Positions 37,042 to 46,877 of a stretch of 64,000 bases of DNA are shown one piece after another. The stretch comes from an uncultured Flaviramulus sp. (GTDB taxonomy: Bacteria; Bacteroidota; Bacteroidia; Flavobacteriales; Flavobacteriaceae). The notes beneath the pieces are model-generated. The model was given only the letters and a program-made list of their open reading frames with translations, had not been told where the DNA came from and ran no database searches. The stretch covers positions 372,001 to 436,000 of the forward strand of contig CANLXL010000003.1 in NCBI GenBank assembly GCA_947495125.1, read 5' to 3'. Numbering within the stretch: position 1 is the stretch's first letter; each line of letters begins with the position of its first letter. Position numbers and translations under genes: made by a program.

Positions 37042-39303
37042 CTATGGATTCAATTGTTGAAGAAATTGATGATACTGTGCATTATTAGGGGATTGTTCTA
37101 CCAATTTCGACATTATATTTTTCGCTTTTTCGATTTCAGAATGTTTTGAGTAATGAAAAGCAAGTAAGTAAAGTAATTGTTCGTTGTTGGGCTCCTGCTT
37201 TAGACCTTTTACTATAGTATTTTCAGCAAGCTTCGGGTTCTTGGTTTTGTCATATAACAAACTTAAATTATAATAGGCCCGAATGTTCTGAGGCATATGT
37301 TTTATGGCCAATTCCATTTGTGCAATGGCCTCATTGTATTCTTCTAATTCGGCCAGTAATAGACCATAAGAATAATATGTTGGGCCATAAGTTGGTTCCT
37401 GGTCAATAATTGTTTGAAAGGCGTCTTCAGCTTTATCAAAATCTTTGTTTTGATAATACAAATTGGAAAGGTTTGTACGTACTATATTATTGGTAGGGTC
37501 AATGCCTAAAGCGCTTTCATAACCCTCGATGGCTTTTTGAACACGTCCTTTTTTTAATAAATAATTAGCTCTGTTTATACGACCACCAACAAAATCGGCA
37601 TTTACTTTTAGATACGTGGCGTATTCTTTCTTTACTTTTGTGTAGTTCGCACGATAATTTTCGGGAATGTTTCCTTCCGGTATCGGGGCTAATGCATTAA
37701 AGGCTTTTATACGAACAGCTCTTTTAGCATCTTCAAGTAACGGATAAACGGCACTTAAATAATCCGGATTCGACATGTCGTTTAGCGCATCGATCGTGCT
37801 CGCTCTAACCAGTGGTGACATATCATCCAGAAAAGCTGTTAAACTATTGATGTCGATAGTATTTGGGGTATTTCCTAATTTATTAATTGCAGAAGCCCGG
37901 GCTATTGCCGGATAACTGGTGTCTTTGGCTAATCTTTGAAGGGCTTCTGTGCCATGGGCAGCATTAGCTAACCCCGGAGTTAATAAATCGGAAAAGTGAT
38001 TATAATCCGGTTGGCCATATTGCTTTATAAATTCGTTTTCTGCCCAGGCATCATCTTTGTCCTTATGGCAGCCTGTACAGGCATTAGGTGTTCCATACTT
38101 AACACTTAAGTCTGGTCTGGGAATTCTAAAACTATGGTCACGTCTAAAATCATTTCCCATATAATATTTTCCAGTCATATGACAATTAATACATTGTGCG
38201 CCTTCAGTTCCTTGTTTATGGAAATGATGTTTTTCGGTATCGTAAGTTTCCGGTAAATGACATTGAGCACAAAGCATATTGCCTTCAAATTTTCTTTCCA
38301 GACTATGTGCATCATGGCAATCGGTACAGGTGACGTTATTATGGTACATTTTGCTCTGTATAAACGAACCATAAACATAGTCTTCATCTAATATTTGTCC
38401 GTCCTCATGATAGACCGGCGTTTCTAATAAAAAGGGAAAATAGTGGTCCAATAAGGAGCCTTCAAAGTTAAAGTATTCTGTAACCTGCTCTCTTCTTACA
38501 TGACAACGGGCACATTGATCTACCAGTGTTTTGGGAGGAGTGTCGGAAGTCATTTGCATGGTTCCCGTATTCTTGTACTTTTTACCAAGGGTTGCAACAT
38601 CCAATACATGTTGTTTTCCCGGGCCATGACAAGCTTCACAGCTTACATTTATTAAGGCGTACTTTGTGTCGTAACTATGAGTTTTCTGTGTGTAATTTTT
38701 TCTAACATTGGTGGAATGGCAGTCGGCACACATGTTATTCCAATTTAATCCACCTCTCGACCAATGTAACCATTCCGAATGGACCACTTTAAAATCGGGG
38801 TACAAATCAAACCATTTCTTTTTTTCAGGATCCCAGGCTGTTCTTAAACATTGATAATGCCCATTTGGGAATTTTACAATGTACTGTTGAAGTGGGGTTA
38901 TCCCGAATACATACTCAATTTTATAATCGTGATTTTTCCCATCGGGGCCTTCGGTATTGACATAAAAGGCATTATTTTTTTGAAAGAAATGAGACTGTAC
39001 ACCTTGACTACGAAATTTTTCTCCATTAAAATCAGCCAAAATAGTTTCTCGTGATGCTATTTGCATGGATTTATCATGATGAGAACCTTGCCACTTATCA
39101 AAGTGTTCTTTATGACATGATTTGCAATTTTGATCACCCAAAAACAGGGAATCCGGAATTCTTTTAGTGGTGTTGAATATGGTTTCTACAACAGGTTGAT
39201 AATCGCTTTTTTTGTCATTGCAGGACACACAGAACATTAAAAGAGTCGCAATTAATGGGGTGCATGCTATTGTCGTTTTAGAAGTAAACGTTTTGCGTAT
39301 CAT
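37042..39303 (-). CDS. Octaheme cytochrome c with HEAT and TPR repeats
   Basis: 753 residues with signal peptide and a Cys that may be lipidated (FCVSC). Eight CXXCH haem sites follow within the first 420 residues (CKSCH, CADCH, CEACH, CARCH, CTDCH, CAQCH, CINCH, CTGCH). A HEAT-like stretch lies at about 450-550 and TPRs at about 580-750. It belongs to the multihaem-plus-TPR proteins common in Bacteroidota and is probably periplasmic or surface electron transfer. It abuts the MGMT gene with no gap. Confidence 0.88.
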   Translation of the reverse strand: MIRKTFTSKTTIACTPLIATLLMFCVSCNDKKSDYQPVVETIFNTTKRIPDSLFLGDQNCKSCHKEHFDKWQGSHHDKSMQIASRETILADFNGEKFRSQGVQSHFFQKNNAFYVNTEGPDGKNHDYKIEYVFGITPLQQYIVKFPNGHYQCLRTAWDPEKKKWFDLYPDFKVVHSEWLHWSRGGLNWNNMCADCHSTNVRKNYTQKTHSYDTKYALINVSCEACHGPGKQHVLDVATLGKKYKNTGTMQMTSDTPPKTLVDQCARCHVRREQVTEYFNFEGSLLDHYFPFLLETPVYHEDGQILDEDYVYGSFIQSKMYHNNVTCTDCHDAHSLERKFEGNMLCAQCHLPETYDTEKHHFHKQGTEGAQCINCHMTGKYYMGNDFRRDHSFRIPRPDLSVKYGTPNACTGCHKDKDDAWAENEFIKQYGQPDYNHFSDLLTPGLANAAHGTEALQRLAKDTSYPAIARASAINKLGNTPNTIDINSLTAFLDDMSPLVRASTIDALNDMSNPDYLSAVYPLLEDAKRAVRIKAFNALAPIPEGNIPENYRANYTKVKKEYATYLKVNADFVGGRINRANYLLKKGRVQKAIEGYESALGIDPTNNIVRTNLSNLYYQNKDFDKAEDAFQTIIDQEPTYGPTYYSYGLLLAELEEYNEAIAQMELAIKHMPQNIRAYYNLSLLYDKTKNPKLAENTIVKGLKQEPNNEQLLYLLAFHYSKHSEIEKAKNIMSKLVEQSPNNAQYHQFLQQLNP

Positions 39304-39777
39304 TTAAAAAAGAGACTGCTGTTTATAAGGGCTTTCGTGTTCCAGTAACCATTGTTTTCTATGTAAGCCTCCGGCATAGCCTGTTAAACTGCCATCGCTA
39401 CCAATGACGCGGTGACAAGGAATAATGATCCAAAGCGGATTTTTACCATTGGCATTAGCTACTGCCCTAATGGCTTTTACATCTCCAAGTTGCTTTGATA
39501 GCTCCAGGTAAGAGGTGGTTTTACCATATGGAATGTCCTCCAATTGGTTCCATACTTTTTTCTGAAAATCGGTACCTTGCGGGTTTAGTTTAAGGTTGAA
39601 CTGCTTTCGAGACCCTTCAAAATATTCATTAAGTTGAATAACGCAATCTTCAAGTTCTATAGGAATGATATCTGTAATTTTTTCTTCCGAATTAAGTACG
39701 GTTACCGAAGCAATGCCATCGGCATTACCAATAATTTTAGTGAAGCCTAGAGGAGAGTTAATAATACAAGTTTCCAT
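39304..39777 (-). CDS. ogt: Methylated-DNA-protein-cysteine methyltransferase
   Basis: 157 residues with the acceptor site IPCHRVIGSDG (Cys121) and the preceding helix-turn-helix (VRAVANANGKNP-like). It removes O6-alkyl groups from guanine in a single-turnover reaction. It overlaps the CNNM gene by one base. There is no Ada N-terminal domain. Confidence 0.95.
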   Translation of the reverse strand: METCIINSPLGFTKIIGNADGIASVTVLNSEEKITDIIPIELEDCVIQLNEYFEGSRKQFNLKLNPQGTDFQKKVWNQLEDIPYGKTTSYLELSKQLGDVKAIRAVANANGKNPLWIIIPCHRVIGSDGSLTGYAGGLHRKQWLLEHESPYKQQSLF

Positions 39778-40901
39778 TAGTCTGTAGGTTTAGTATCATC
39801 AAATAAAAGGCCTAATCTTTTGGCTCGAGATTCCCAGTTTTTTCGGGCTTGCATTTGAAGGTCGGAAACGTTATCGCTTTCATCCATAATTTCCAAGCCC
39901 AAAAGGGTTTCAATAACATCTTCCATTGTAACCAAACCACTTACGGTGCCATATTCATCAACCACTAAAGCCATATGGTTTCTGGTTTCAACAAGTTGTT
40001 CAAATAACTTAGGAATAGCCATGTTTCGATCTATTATAATAATGTCTCGTTTAAGTTCCGATAGTTTTTTTGAACCATTGCTAAGGGCCATTTCTTTATA
40101 AACATCGTCCTTTAAGACCAGCCCTTTTATGTTGTCTTCGTTATCGGTATATATTGGTATTCTGGAGAATCGTAAATTGAGGTTCTTATTGAAAAAATCT
40201 TCAACGGTGATCGATTCACTTTCTGTTTTCATGACCGTTCTGGGCGTCATAATATCTTTCGCTCTAACGTCTTTAAACGTAAGCAGATTTTTAATGACTT
40301 TACTTTCACTTTCTAAAAACACCCCTTCCTCATGAGCCATATCTGTCATGACATGAAAATCTTCCCGGCTCAAAACACTACCGTGATGTCCCTTACCTCC
40401 AATTAATTTTGTAGTGAGTTGAAGCAACCATAAAATCCCAGTATATTTTAGTGGTGCGATGAGTATATTTAAAGCTCTTGTAGTAAAATTAGCCAATTGT
40501 TTCCAGTAGGTAGCACCAATGGTTTTAGGAATTATTTCTGAAGCTACTAAAATTAGAATAGTCATAATTGAAGAGACCACACCTACCATTAATTCTTCGG
40601 TAAATTGTATGCCGAAAATTTCGCTGGTTTGAGAACCATATAATTCCACATAAGCTACTTTGGCCTGTACCCCGACTAAAATAGCACCAACCGTATGTGC
40701 TATGGTATTTAAGGTGAGTATGGCAATTAAGGGTCTGTCAACATCTTTTTTAAGATTTTCTAAAGCCGATGCAAACGCTTTGCCTTCTTTCTTTTTAACG
40801 TTTATAAATGTTGGCGTGACACTTAATAAAACAGCTTCCAGAATGGAACATAAAAACGAAAAAAATATAGAGATTATTCCGTAGAATATAAGTAAACTCA
40901 T
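39777..40901 (-). CDS. CNNM/CorC-type membrane protein with CBS domains
   Basis: 374 residues. The CNNM (DUF21) transmembrane domain (about 1-190) has four helices and is followed by a CBS pair (about 205-335) with MTPRTVMKTE and VVDEYGTVSGLVTMEDVIE. There is no C-terminal CorC_HlyC domain. The family is tied to Mg2+ or other cation transport and resistance, though the older name hemolysin C is misleading. Confidence 0.88.
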   Translation of the reverse strand: MSLLIFYGIISIFFSFLCSILEAVLLSVTPTFINVKKKEGKAFASALENLKKDVDRPLIAILTLNTIAHTVGAILVGVQAKVAYVELYGSQTSEIFGIQFTEELMVGVVSSIMTILILVASEIIPKTIGATYWKQLANFTTRALNILIAPLKYTGILWLLQLTTKLIGGKGHHGSVLSREDFHVMTDMAHEEGVFLESESKVIKNLLTFKDVRAKDIMTPRTVMKTESESITVEDFFNKNLNLRFSRIPIYTDNEDNIKGLVLKDDVYKEMALSNGSKKLSELKRDIIIIDRNMAIPKLFEQLVETRNHMALVVDEYGTVSGLVTMEDVIETLLGLEIMDESDNVSDLQMQARKNWESRAKRLGLLFDDTKPTD

Positions 40902-40926
40902 GTTGCTTGTTTAGAGCTCTAAAGTA

Positions 40927-42237
40927 CTAATTATTTGGCAATTCTGAAGGTGTATTTGGATGTGTATAAAAAGTTTGTTGCAAGGCTGGGCGAATGTTTA
41001 AATTATAGATATTTCTATGTGTTCTACTGGGATAAACCCGATTCGATAGAAATATGAAAACCAATTCTTCGTCGGGATCTGCCCAAACAAAAGTCCCTGT
41101 AAATCCGGAGTGCCCGAAACTGTTGGGACTTACTTGTGGTGCCGGGTAAGCTTTTTTAATGCTTAAGGTATCATTGCCAATTAAAGGTTTGTCAAAGCCT
41201 AAACCTCTTCTGTTATCATTATTAGGGTATTGAATTTTGGTGAAAAGCTCGACGGTAGAAGGTTTTAAATATTGTTTCCCGTTGTACGTCCCATTTTGAA
41301 TAAGCATCTGCATGTATTTTGCCAAATCTTTGGCGGAGCTAAAAATTCCTGCATTACCTGAAATACCTCCAAAAAGTGCCGCATTTTCATCGTGTACCCA
41401 ATTTTTGGTGAGGTCCTTTCTAACAATGGTATCTATTTCCGTTGGAACAATGGCGTTTTCCAAATTTTTATGCATGGGGAGATAGTCAAGAGTTTCACAG
41501 CCTAAAGGGATATAAAAGTTATCTTGAATATATTTTTGGTAAGGCACTCCTGTAATATTCTCTATAATCTGTGGGTAAATTAGCGATGCGATACCGGAGT
41601 ATAGGTACTCTTTTTTTCCGTCGGCCTTCACACGTTTAATCTGACGATAAATTTTATTCTTAAATCTGTTTTTTATATAAAGATTCTTGTAAAACTGGTT
41701 TGAATAGCGTTTGCTTTTTTGTGTACGCATAAACCTCTTTTTGATGGTTCCTTTCTTGAGGACTTCATTCAAGAAAATGATATATGGTTTTATACCGGAT
41801 TGGTGGGCTAAAAGCTCTCTGAGTGTTATATTTTTTTTGTCTTTTTGGTGTTTCCAATCTGGCCAATACCTACTAAAAGGCACATCTAAATTAATTTTCC
41901 CTTCTTCGTAAAGTTTCATTAAAGCAGGAAGTGGCCCTGTTATTTTGGTAACTGAGGCTAAATCGTAAACATCATCCAAGTTTACTTTTTGAATACTATC
42001 GTAGGTATGGTAGCCATAAGCCTGATGGAAGATAATTTTACCTTGTTTTGCGACTAACAATTGCGAACCCGGAAAGGCTTTCTGTGTGATTCCCAAAGCC
42101 ATTATGGAGTCTACTTGATTCTGGATATATTTTGAATCTAAACCAACAGATTCTGGAGTGTCTTGAGTTAATTGAGCATTTGTATTTTGAACACTTAATA
42201 CAAAGCAACACAGGCAAAAAATAGTAATACGAAACAT
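40927..42237 (-). CDS. Serine beta-lactamase-like hydrolase (class C family)
   Basis: 436 residues from ATG 42237, which begins a clear signal peptide (FRITIFCLCCFVLS); an ATG 42 bp upstream adds residues that spoil it. The SxxK motif is SVTK (DLASVTKITGP), and the C-terminal triad motif is HSG (FGHSGFTGT). A peptidase or esterase role in the periplasm is likely, and true beta-lactamase activity is not implied. Confidence 0.87.
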   Translation of the reverse strand: MFRITIFCLCCFVLSVQNTNAQLTQDTPESVGLDSKYIQNQVDSIMALGITQKAFPGSQLLVAKQGKIIFHQAYGYHTYDSIQKVNLDDVYDLASVTKITGPLPALMKLYEEGKINLDVPFSRYWPDWKHQKDKKNITLRELLAHQSGIKPYIIFLNEVLKKGTIKKRFMRTQKSKRYSNQFYKNLYIKNRFKNKIYRQIKRVKADGKKEYLYSGIASLIYPQIIENITGVPYQKYIQDNFYIPLGCETLDYLPMHKNLENAIVPTEIDTIVRKDLTKNWVHDENAALFGGISGNAGIFSSAKDLAKYMQMLIQNGTYNGKQYLKPSTVELFTKIQYPNNDNRRGLGFDKPLIGNDTLSIKKAYPAPQVSPNSFGHSGFTGTFVWADPDEELVFIFLSNRVYPSRTHRNIYNLNIRPALQQTFYTHPNTPSELPNN

Positions 42238-42331
42238 ATTTTCAAGAATAATAAAGGACTTGAAAGTTACGAAATCCATTTAACAATGCTTCGTCATCAC
42301 TCCAGAGAGCCAATAAAAACTAAAAATACTT

Positions 42332-43324
42332 CTAACTATGAATAAGTTTAACGATGTCTTTAGCAAAATAGCTTGCAATAATATCGGCTCCGGCACGCTT
42401 AAATGCTGTTGTAGTTTCCATCATAATGTGATCGTGATTTAACCAACCCTTTTCGGCAGCAGCTTTGATCATGGCATATTCTCCGGAAACCTGATAAACA
42501 GCCACAGGGATATCGACTTCGTTCTTAATCTCTCTTAAAATATCCAGATAAGAGATTCCGGGTTTAACCATAACAATATCAGCACCTTCATCGATATCCA
42601 TTTCTGTTTCACGAATAGCTTCAAAGCGATTCGCATAATCCATTTGGTAGGTTTTTTTATCCTTTGGAATATCGACCAAATCTACGGGTGCGGAATCCAG
42701 AGCGTCACGAAACGGACCATAAAATCCGGAAGCGTATTTCGCGGAATAACTCATAATGCCCGTGTCTATAAAACCTTCATCTTCTAAAGCCTCACGAATG
42801 GCTAAAATACGCCCATCCATCATATCGCTGGGAGCAACAAAATTGGCTCCTGCATTGACATGAGAAACACTCATTTCAGCTAAGATATCAACGGTTTCAT
42901 CATTTAGAATCGCACCATTACCCACAATACCGTCGTGTCCGTACGAAGAATAAGGGTCCAGAGCAACATCGGTCATAACCAACATATCCGGGCAAGCATC
43001 CTTAACCGTTTTAATCGCACGCTGCATCAATCCGTTTGGGTTAAGTGCTTCAGTGCCTTTATTGTCTTTGAGGTTATCGGGAACTTTTACGAATAACAAA
43101 ACCGATTTTAATCCTAATTGCCACAGCTCTTTGACTTCATTTTTCAATAAATCCAAACTGTATCTAAAATAATTTGGCATAGAGGCGATCTCTTCTTTAA
43201 TCCCTTTACCCTCTACGATAAAGAGTGGTACTAGAAAATCGTTGGGTGTTATGATGGTTTCACGAACCAAGGAGCGGATGGCTTCGTTGGTTCTTAATCT
43301 TCTGTTTCTTCTTAGTGGATACAT
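42332..43324 (-). CDS. hemB: Delta-aminolevulinic acid dehydratase (porphobilinogen synthase)
   Basis: 330 residues. The two active-site lysines are Lys196 (SAKYASGFYGPFR) and Lys254 (MVKPGISYLD). The metal-site segment reads DVALDPYSSYGHDG, with Asp in place of the zinc-binding Cys, so a Mg2+-type enzyme is inferred. It joins two ALA to make porphobilinogen. First of the haem genes at this end of the cluster, and divergent from the helicase. Confidence 0.97.
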   Translation of the reverse strand: MYPLRRNRRLRTNEAIRSLVRETIITPNDFLVPLFIVEGKGIKEEIASMPNYFRYSLDLLKNEVKELWQLGLKSVLLFVKVPDNLKDNKGTEALNPNGLMQRAIKTVKDACPDMLVMTDVALDPYSSYGHDGIVGNGAILNDETVDILAEMSVSHVNAGANFVAPSDMMDGRILAIREALEDEGFIDTGIMSYSAKYASGFYGPFRDALDSAPVDLVDIPKDKKTYQMDYANRFEAIRETEMDIDEGADIVMVKPGISYLDILREIKNEVDIPVAVYQVSGEYAMIKAAAEKGWLNHDHIMMETTTAFKRAGADIIASYFAKDIVKLIHS

Positions 43325-43370
43325 ACTTTTATTCTAAAGTTTCTTAATAATTGGTTACATTTATCCAATA

Positions 43371-43378
43371 CAAAGTTA
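43371..43378 (-). promoter_or_regulatory. -7 element (TAACTTTG) upstream of hemB
   Basis: Plus-strand CAAAGTTA reads TAACTTTG on the minus strand, about 47 bp before the hemB ATG. It matches TAnnTTTG. No TTG box is seen at the right distance. Confidence 0.45.
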
Positions 43379-43399
43379 ATCATTAAAAGCCATTTTATA

Positions 43400-46036
43400 T
43401 TGATTGAATCACTGAGTCTTTTAGAATTTAAATTTCCCTGGAGAAGTTATCAATCCCATCTCTTAAAGAACTTTGAAAATCATATCTCAGACAATCATTT
43501 TCATGTTATTGCGCCTCCCGGTTCGGGTAAAACGATTTTGGGAATAGAAATCATTAGAAGGTTGGAAAAGAAGGCGCTCGTGCTTGCTCCCACGATTACC
43601 ATCAGAAATCAATGGGCAGAGAGGATGCAATCGTTTTTCACAAAGAACAATGATTATAAATTACATTCATTCGACTTAAAATCGCCGGGTGATATTACCT
43701 TCATTACCTATCAATCATTGTACGCTTTTTATAAAAATTTTGAAAAGAAGGATGCTTATTTTTCCTTTTTTAAAGAACATGGAATAGAAATTTTAGTGTT
43801 AGATGAGGCGCATCATTTAAAAAATGCATGGTGGAATTCCTTGATCACATTGAAGAACAATGTTCCGTTTTACATCGTGGCTTTGACAGCAACTCCTCCT
43901 TACGACAGTGCTAGAAGTGAAGTCGCTAAATACTTTATGCTTTGTGGAGAGATAGATGATGAAATTCCGGTTCCGGATTTAGTTAGAGAAAAGGATCTTT
44001 GTCCACACCATGACTTTGTTTATTTTTCTAAACCCGAGGATTTGGAGATTAACTTCATCGTGGAATATAGACGTAAAATCGCTGATCTAAAAGATCGTTT
44101 ATTGAAGGACGAAACCTTTGTGCCTTTAATTAAATCTCATAGGTTTTTTAGGTCTCCAAATTTTCACCTAGAAACACTATATGCCAATACTGAATTTTTC
44201 TCTGCAATATTAATTTTCTTGAATGCTTGCGGTATTGAAATTGAGCGTTCAAAATTAGAGGTACTCGGCTTCCATAGTAAAGAGACGATTCGTTTTCCGA
44301 AGCTCACATTGAACTGGTTGGAAATATTGCTTCAAAACTTACTGGTTACCGATAGAAACAATCTTAACGATAGTGAGCCTTTTTTAGTAACTCTGGAAAA
44401 AGAATTAAGACGTCTCAACGTATATGAAAAACGGAAAGTTGATCTTATCGGAGATGATTTGTTATATAAATCCCTGGCGAATAGCTCAAGTAAATTAAAG
44501 AGCATTCCCATGATCGTTTCTACGGAGCGCAAAAGTTTGGGAAAAGATATGAGGTGTGTTGTTCTGACGGACTATATAAGGAAGGAGTTTTTAAGTGTAA
44601 ATGAGGATGAAATCAATACGATTAATAAGGCAGGTGTCGTTCCAATTTTTCAATATCTCAAATATTTCAGTTCAGGTAGAGATGAAATTGCTGTTCTTAC
44701 CGGAAGTTTGGTCATTATTCATAATGCTATTTTAGAAGCCTTCAAGTCTCTTGGAGGAAGTAATTCCTTTTTGTTTAAACCTTTGTCCAACGATCGTGAG
44801 TTTTTACTAGTGTTACCAAAAAAGAAAACGAAGACAGGAATAGTTAATATAATGACCACCCTATTCGAAAATGGGGACATTAAGATTTTGATTGGGACAA
44901 AATCGCTATTAGGCGAAGGGTGGGATGCACCGTCTATAAATAGCTTGATTTTAGCTTCGTTTGTAGGATCGTTCGTGTCATCTAATCAGATGCGAGGGCG
45001 AGCGATACGAAAAGACCCGTTAAAGCCCAAGAAAACGGGAAATATATGGCATCTGGCCTGTCTAGACCCCACAGCACCTGATGGCGGTAGGGAGGTCGAG
45101 ATATTGAAAAGGCGCTTTGAAGCCTTTGTTGGCGTTACTAATACTAGCATTCCTTTCGTTTCTAACGGTTTTGACCGTATGGGTTTTGATGACCACATTT
45201 TAGTTGAAAATGTTGAGGAGATCAATGCCAATACACTGGATCGTGCTACGAAAAGAAGCCATATTATTGACAAATGGCGCCGTGCGATTGCTCAGGGAAC
45301 AAAAATGAGTAAAGAGGTTAAAATACCCAATTTAGGTGATCTGCCCTACCGAAAGCAGATTAGAATTTATTACTTCGATGTTATTCGTTTTTTTGTAGCG
45401 GAGTTGTTTTTTACTATGATGTTATTCAATTTTGAATTTATTTTAACCGGATTTAATCTGGTCTTACAACAGGGAGTGGTTTATTTTGTTTATGCTTTTT
45501 TAGCGGCATTTAGTGCGACGTTCGGGTATAAGTTGTTTAAAGCGATTAAGCTCTATGTTAAGTACGGGTATCTACACAAAAAGATAAAAAAACTCGGACA
45601 GGTTGTATTGCAGACATTATATGAGTTGGATTATATGACCAGCCCTAAGAATTCCGTTTGGGTGGCATCTGAATTGGTAAGTAAAGGGGATGTTGTCTGT
45701 AGTTTGGAAGGAGGAAGTTTGTATGAGAATACTTTGTTTTCTAATTCTCTAAGTGAACTCCTGGATCCCATAAAATCCCCTCGATATTTAATTGTGAAGA
45801 CCAGCTTCCTAAGAATAAAACTAAATGTTGAGAATTTTTATCCGGTTCCTGAAATTTTCGGTGATAAAAAAGAAAACGCTTTGGTCTTTCAAAAGCATTG
45901 GCGTGCTGTTTTGGGAGCAAGCAAGTTGTTTTATACCAGGCATCTTGATGGTAGAAAGCTCTTACTGAAAGCCAGATTATTTCACATGTATAACGCGTTT
46001 ACGAAAACATCGAAAGAAGTGACCATTTGGAAATAG
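43400..46036 (+). CDS. Membrane-anchored SF2 DEAH-box helicase of unknown role
   Basis: 878 residues. Helicase motifs: Walker A GSGKT (41-45), DEAH (135-138), TAT (163-165), a large insert (about 200-440), and motif VI QMRGRAIR (530-537). Two strong membrane helices follow (about 664-685 and 693-716), then a soluble C-terminus of about 160 residues with no motif I recognise. No nuclease site is visible. The start is TTG at 43400, because no ATG precedes the conserved core. It is the only plus-strand gene between hemB and hemA, which suggests insertion. Confidence 0.8.
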   Translation: MIESLSLLEFKFPWRSYQSHLLKNFENHISDNHFHVIAPPGSGKTILGIEIIRRLEKKALVLAPTITIRNQWAERMQSFFTKNNDYKLHSFDLKSPGDITFITYQSLYAFYKNFEKKDAYFSFFKEHGIEILVLDEAHHLKNAWWNSLITLKNNVPFYIVALTATPPYDSARSEVAKYFMLCGEIDDEIPVPDLVREKDLCPHHDFVYFSKPEDLEINFIVEYRRKIADLKDRLLKDETFVPLIKSHRFFRSPNFHLETLYANTEFFSAILIFLNACGIEIERSKLEVLGFHSKETIRFPKLTLNWLEILLQNLLVTDRNNLNDSEPFLVTLEKELRRLNVYEKRKVDLIGDDLLYKSLANSSSKLKSIPMIVSTERKSLGKDMRCVVLTDYIRKEFLSVNEDEINTINKAGVVPIFQYLKYFSSGRDEIAVLTGSLVIIHNAILEAFKSLGGSNSFLFKPLSNDREFLLVLPKKKTKTGIVNIMTTLFENGDIKILIGTKSLLGEGWDAPSINSLILASFVGSFVSSNQMRGRAIRKDPLKPKKTGNIWHLACLDPTAPDGGREVEILKRRFEAFVGVTNTSIPFVSNGFDRMGFDDHILVENVEEINANTLDRATKRSHIIDKWRRAIAQGTKMSKEVKIPNLGDLPYRKQIRIYYFDVIRFFVAELFFTMMLFNFEFILTGFNLVLQQGVVYFVYAFLAAFSATFGYKLFKAIKLYVKYGYLHKKIKKLGQVVLQTLYELDYMTSPKNSVWVASELVSKGDVVCSLEGGSLYENTLFSNSLSELLDPIKSPRYLIVKTSFLRIKLNVENFYPVPEIFGDKKENALVFQKHWRAVLGASKLFYTRHLDGRKLLLKARLFHMYNAFTKTSKEVTIWK

Positions 46037-46810
46037 TTACTCCAAATTTCTAATGAATTTATCTGAATTAATATACACATCATCTTCCCCTTGTTGATCA
46101 AAAGGGTTTTCCAGATGTGATTGGATATTATCCAATGCTACTAAAATAACACTAAATAATATGGGAACAGCAAATTGTAATCCATAGCTGTAACTGGTTA
46201 CGCTTTCTGCAAAATGAGGACCATAAACAATGGGTAAAATTACGATGAAGATATCACTGTATGTTCTTAATGTTCTTGGCGTTCTATATTGATAAATATG
46301 TTTGATACGTTCAAAAGATATCATCATTTTGCTTAAAAACTGGTTAGAGCGCGACGCTTCTCCGGAAGGTAACCCATGAGCTCTCAGACTTTTAATAAAC
46401 ACAGATAGGTTATGAAAATTTTGATACACACCTTTTTCTGTTTCTTCAAGTTTACTAACCGGATTCGTAAATACTTCGGTGCACGCACAGAGTAAATTAC
46501 CCAGATGTTCTTTAATTTCGGTTTTAAGTTCTTGTGGCGGGTTTTCCAACCAGTGAGATACTGCAAAGTATAAGGCGCGTCCGTGGGCTTTTATCGAGCC
46601 ATATTCATCTAAAGCGACTTCGCGACGTTTATAAGCCCCTCCAATGGAAAAGACTATAGGAAATACGATGGCCGTTCCAATTAGTGTTAGTGGGAAGTCT
46701 GCTTTAATTTCATAGTACAAACAAAAAGAGGTTGACGCAATGGATAAAAACGTAATGACGATTGTTTTCCAATTGATAATTAAAAAAGTGCGTTTAAAAA
46801 TTTTCCACAT
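46037..46810 (-). CDS. Bestrophin-like membrane protein
   Basis: 257 residues with hydrophobic segments at about 12-30, 36-55, 180-197 and 207-227. Bestrophin-like features are FSIGGAYKRREVALDEYGSIK (about 54-74) and LDNIQSHLENPFDQQGEDD near the C-terminus. Bacterial bestrophins are pentameric ion channels of the inner membrane. The match is by pattern only; an unrelated small membrane family is possible. Convergent with the helicase, its stop immediately next to that gene's. Confidence 0.55.
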   Translation of the reverse strand: MWKIFKRTFLIINWKTIVITFLSIASTSFCLYYEIKADFPLTLIGTAIVFPIVFSIGGAYKRREVALDEYGSIKAHGRALYFAVSHWLENPPQELKTEIKEHLGNLLCACTEVFTNPVSKLEETEKGVYQNFHNLSVFIKSLRAHGLPSGEASRSNQFLSKMMISFERIKHIYQYRTPRTLRTYSDIFIVILPIVYGPHFAESVTSYSYGLQFAVPILFSVILVALDNIQSHLENPFDQQGEDDVYINSDKFIRNLE

Positions 46811-46877
46811 AGATTATATTATTTGTTTTTTATAGCCTTTTCAGGGTTACCAATATCTGAAAGGTCTCATTTAGATA

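Noticed and set aside
40927-42237. Antibiotic-resistance beta-lactamase
   Set aside because: SVTK and HSG motifs fit the wide serine hydrolase family; nothing shows true class C beta-lactamase activity.
43400-46036. Helicase as the motor subunit of a restriction system
   Set aside because: No methylase, specificity subunit or nuclease lies near it; the HpaII-like pair is about 16 kb away and needs no helicase.
43400-46810. Helicase and bestrophin-like gene as a two-gene defence operon
   Set aside because: The genes are convergent with no gap, so they cannot be one transcript, and neither has a nuclease or known effector motif.
46836-46864. Terminator between hemF and the bestrophin-like gene
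   Set aside because: CCTTTTCAG/CTGAAAGG can pair, but there is a bulge, a long loop and no T tract in the direction of transcription.
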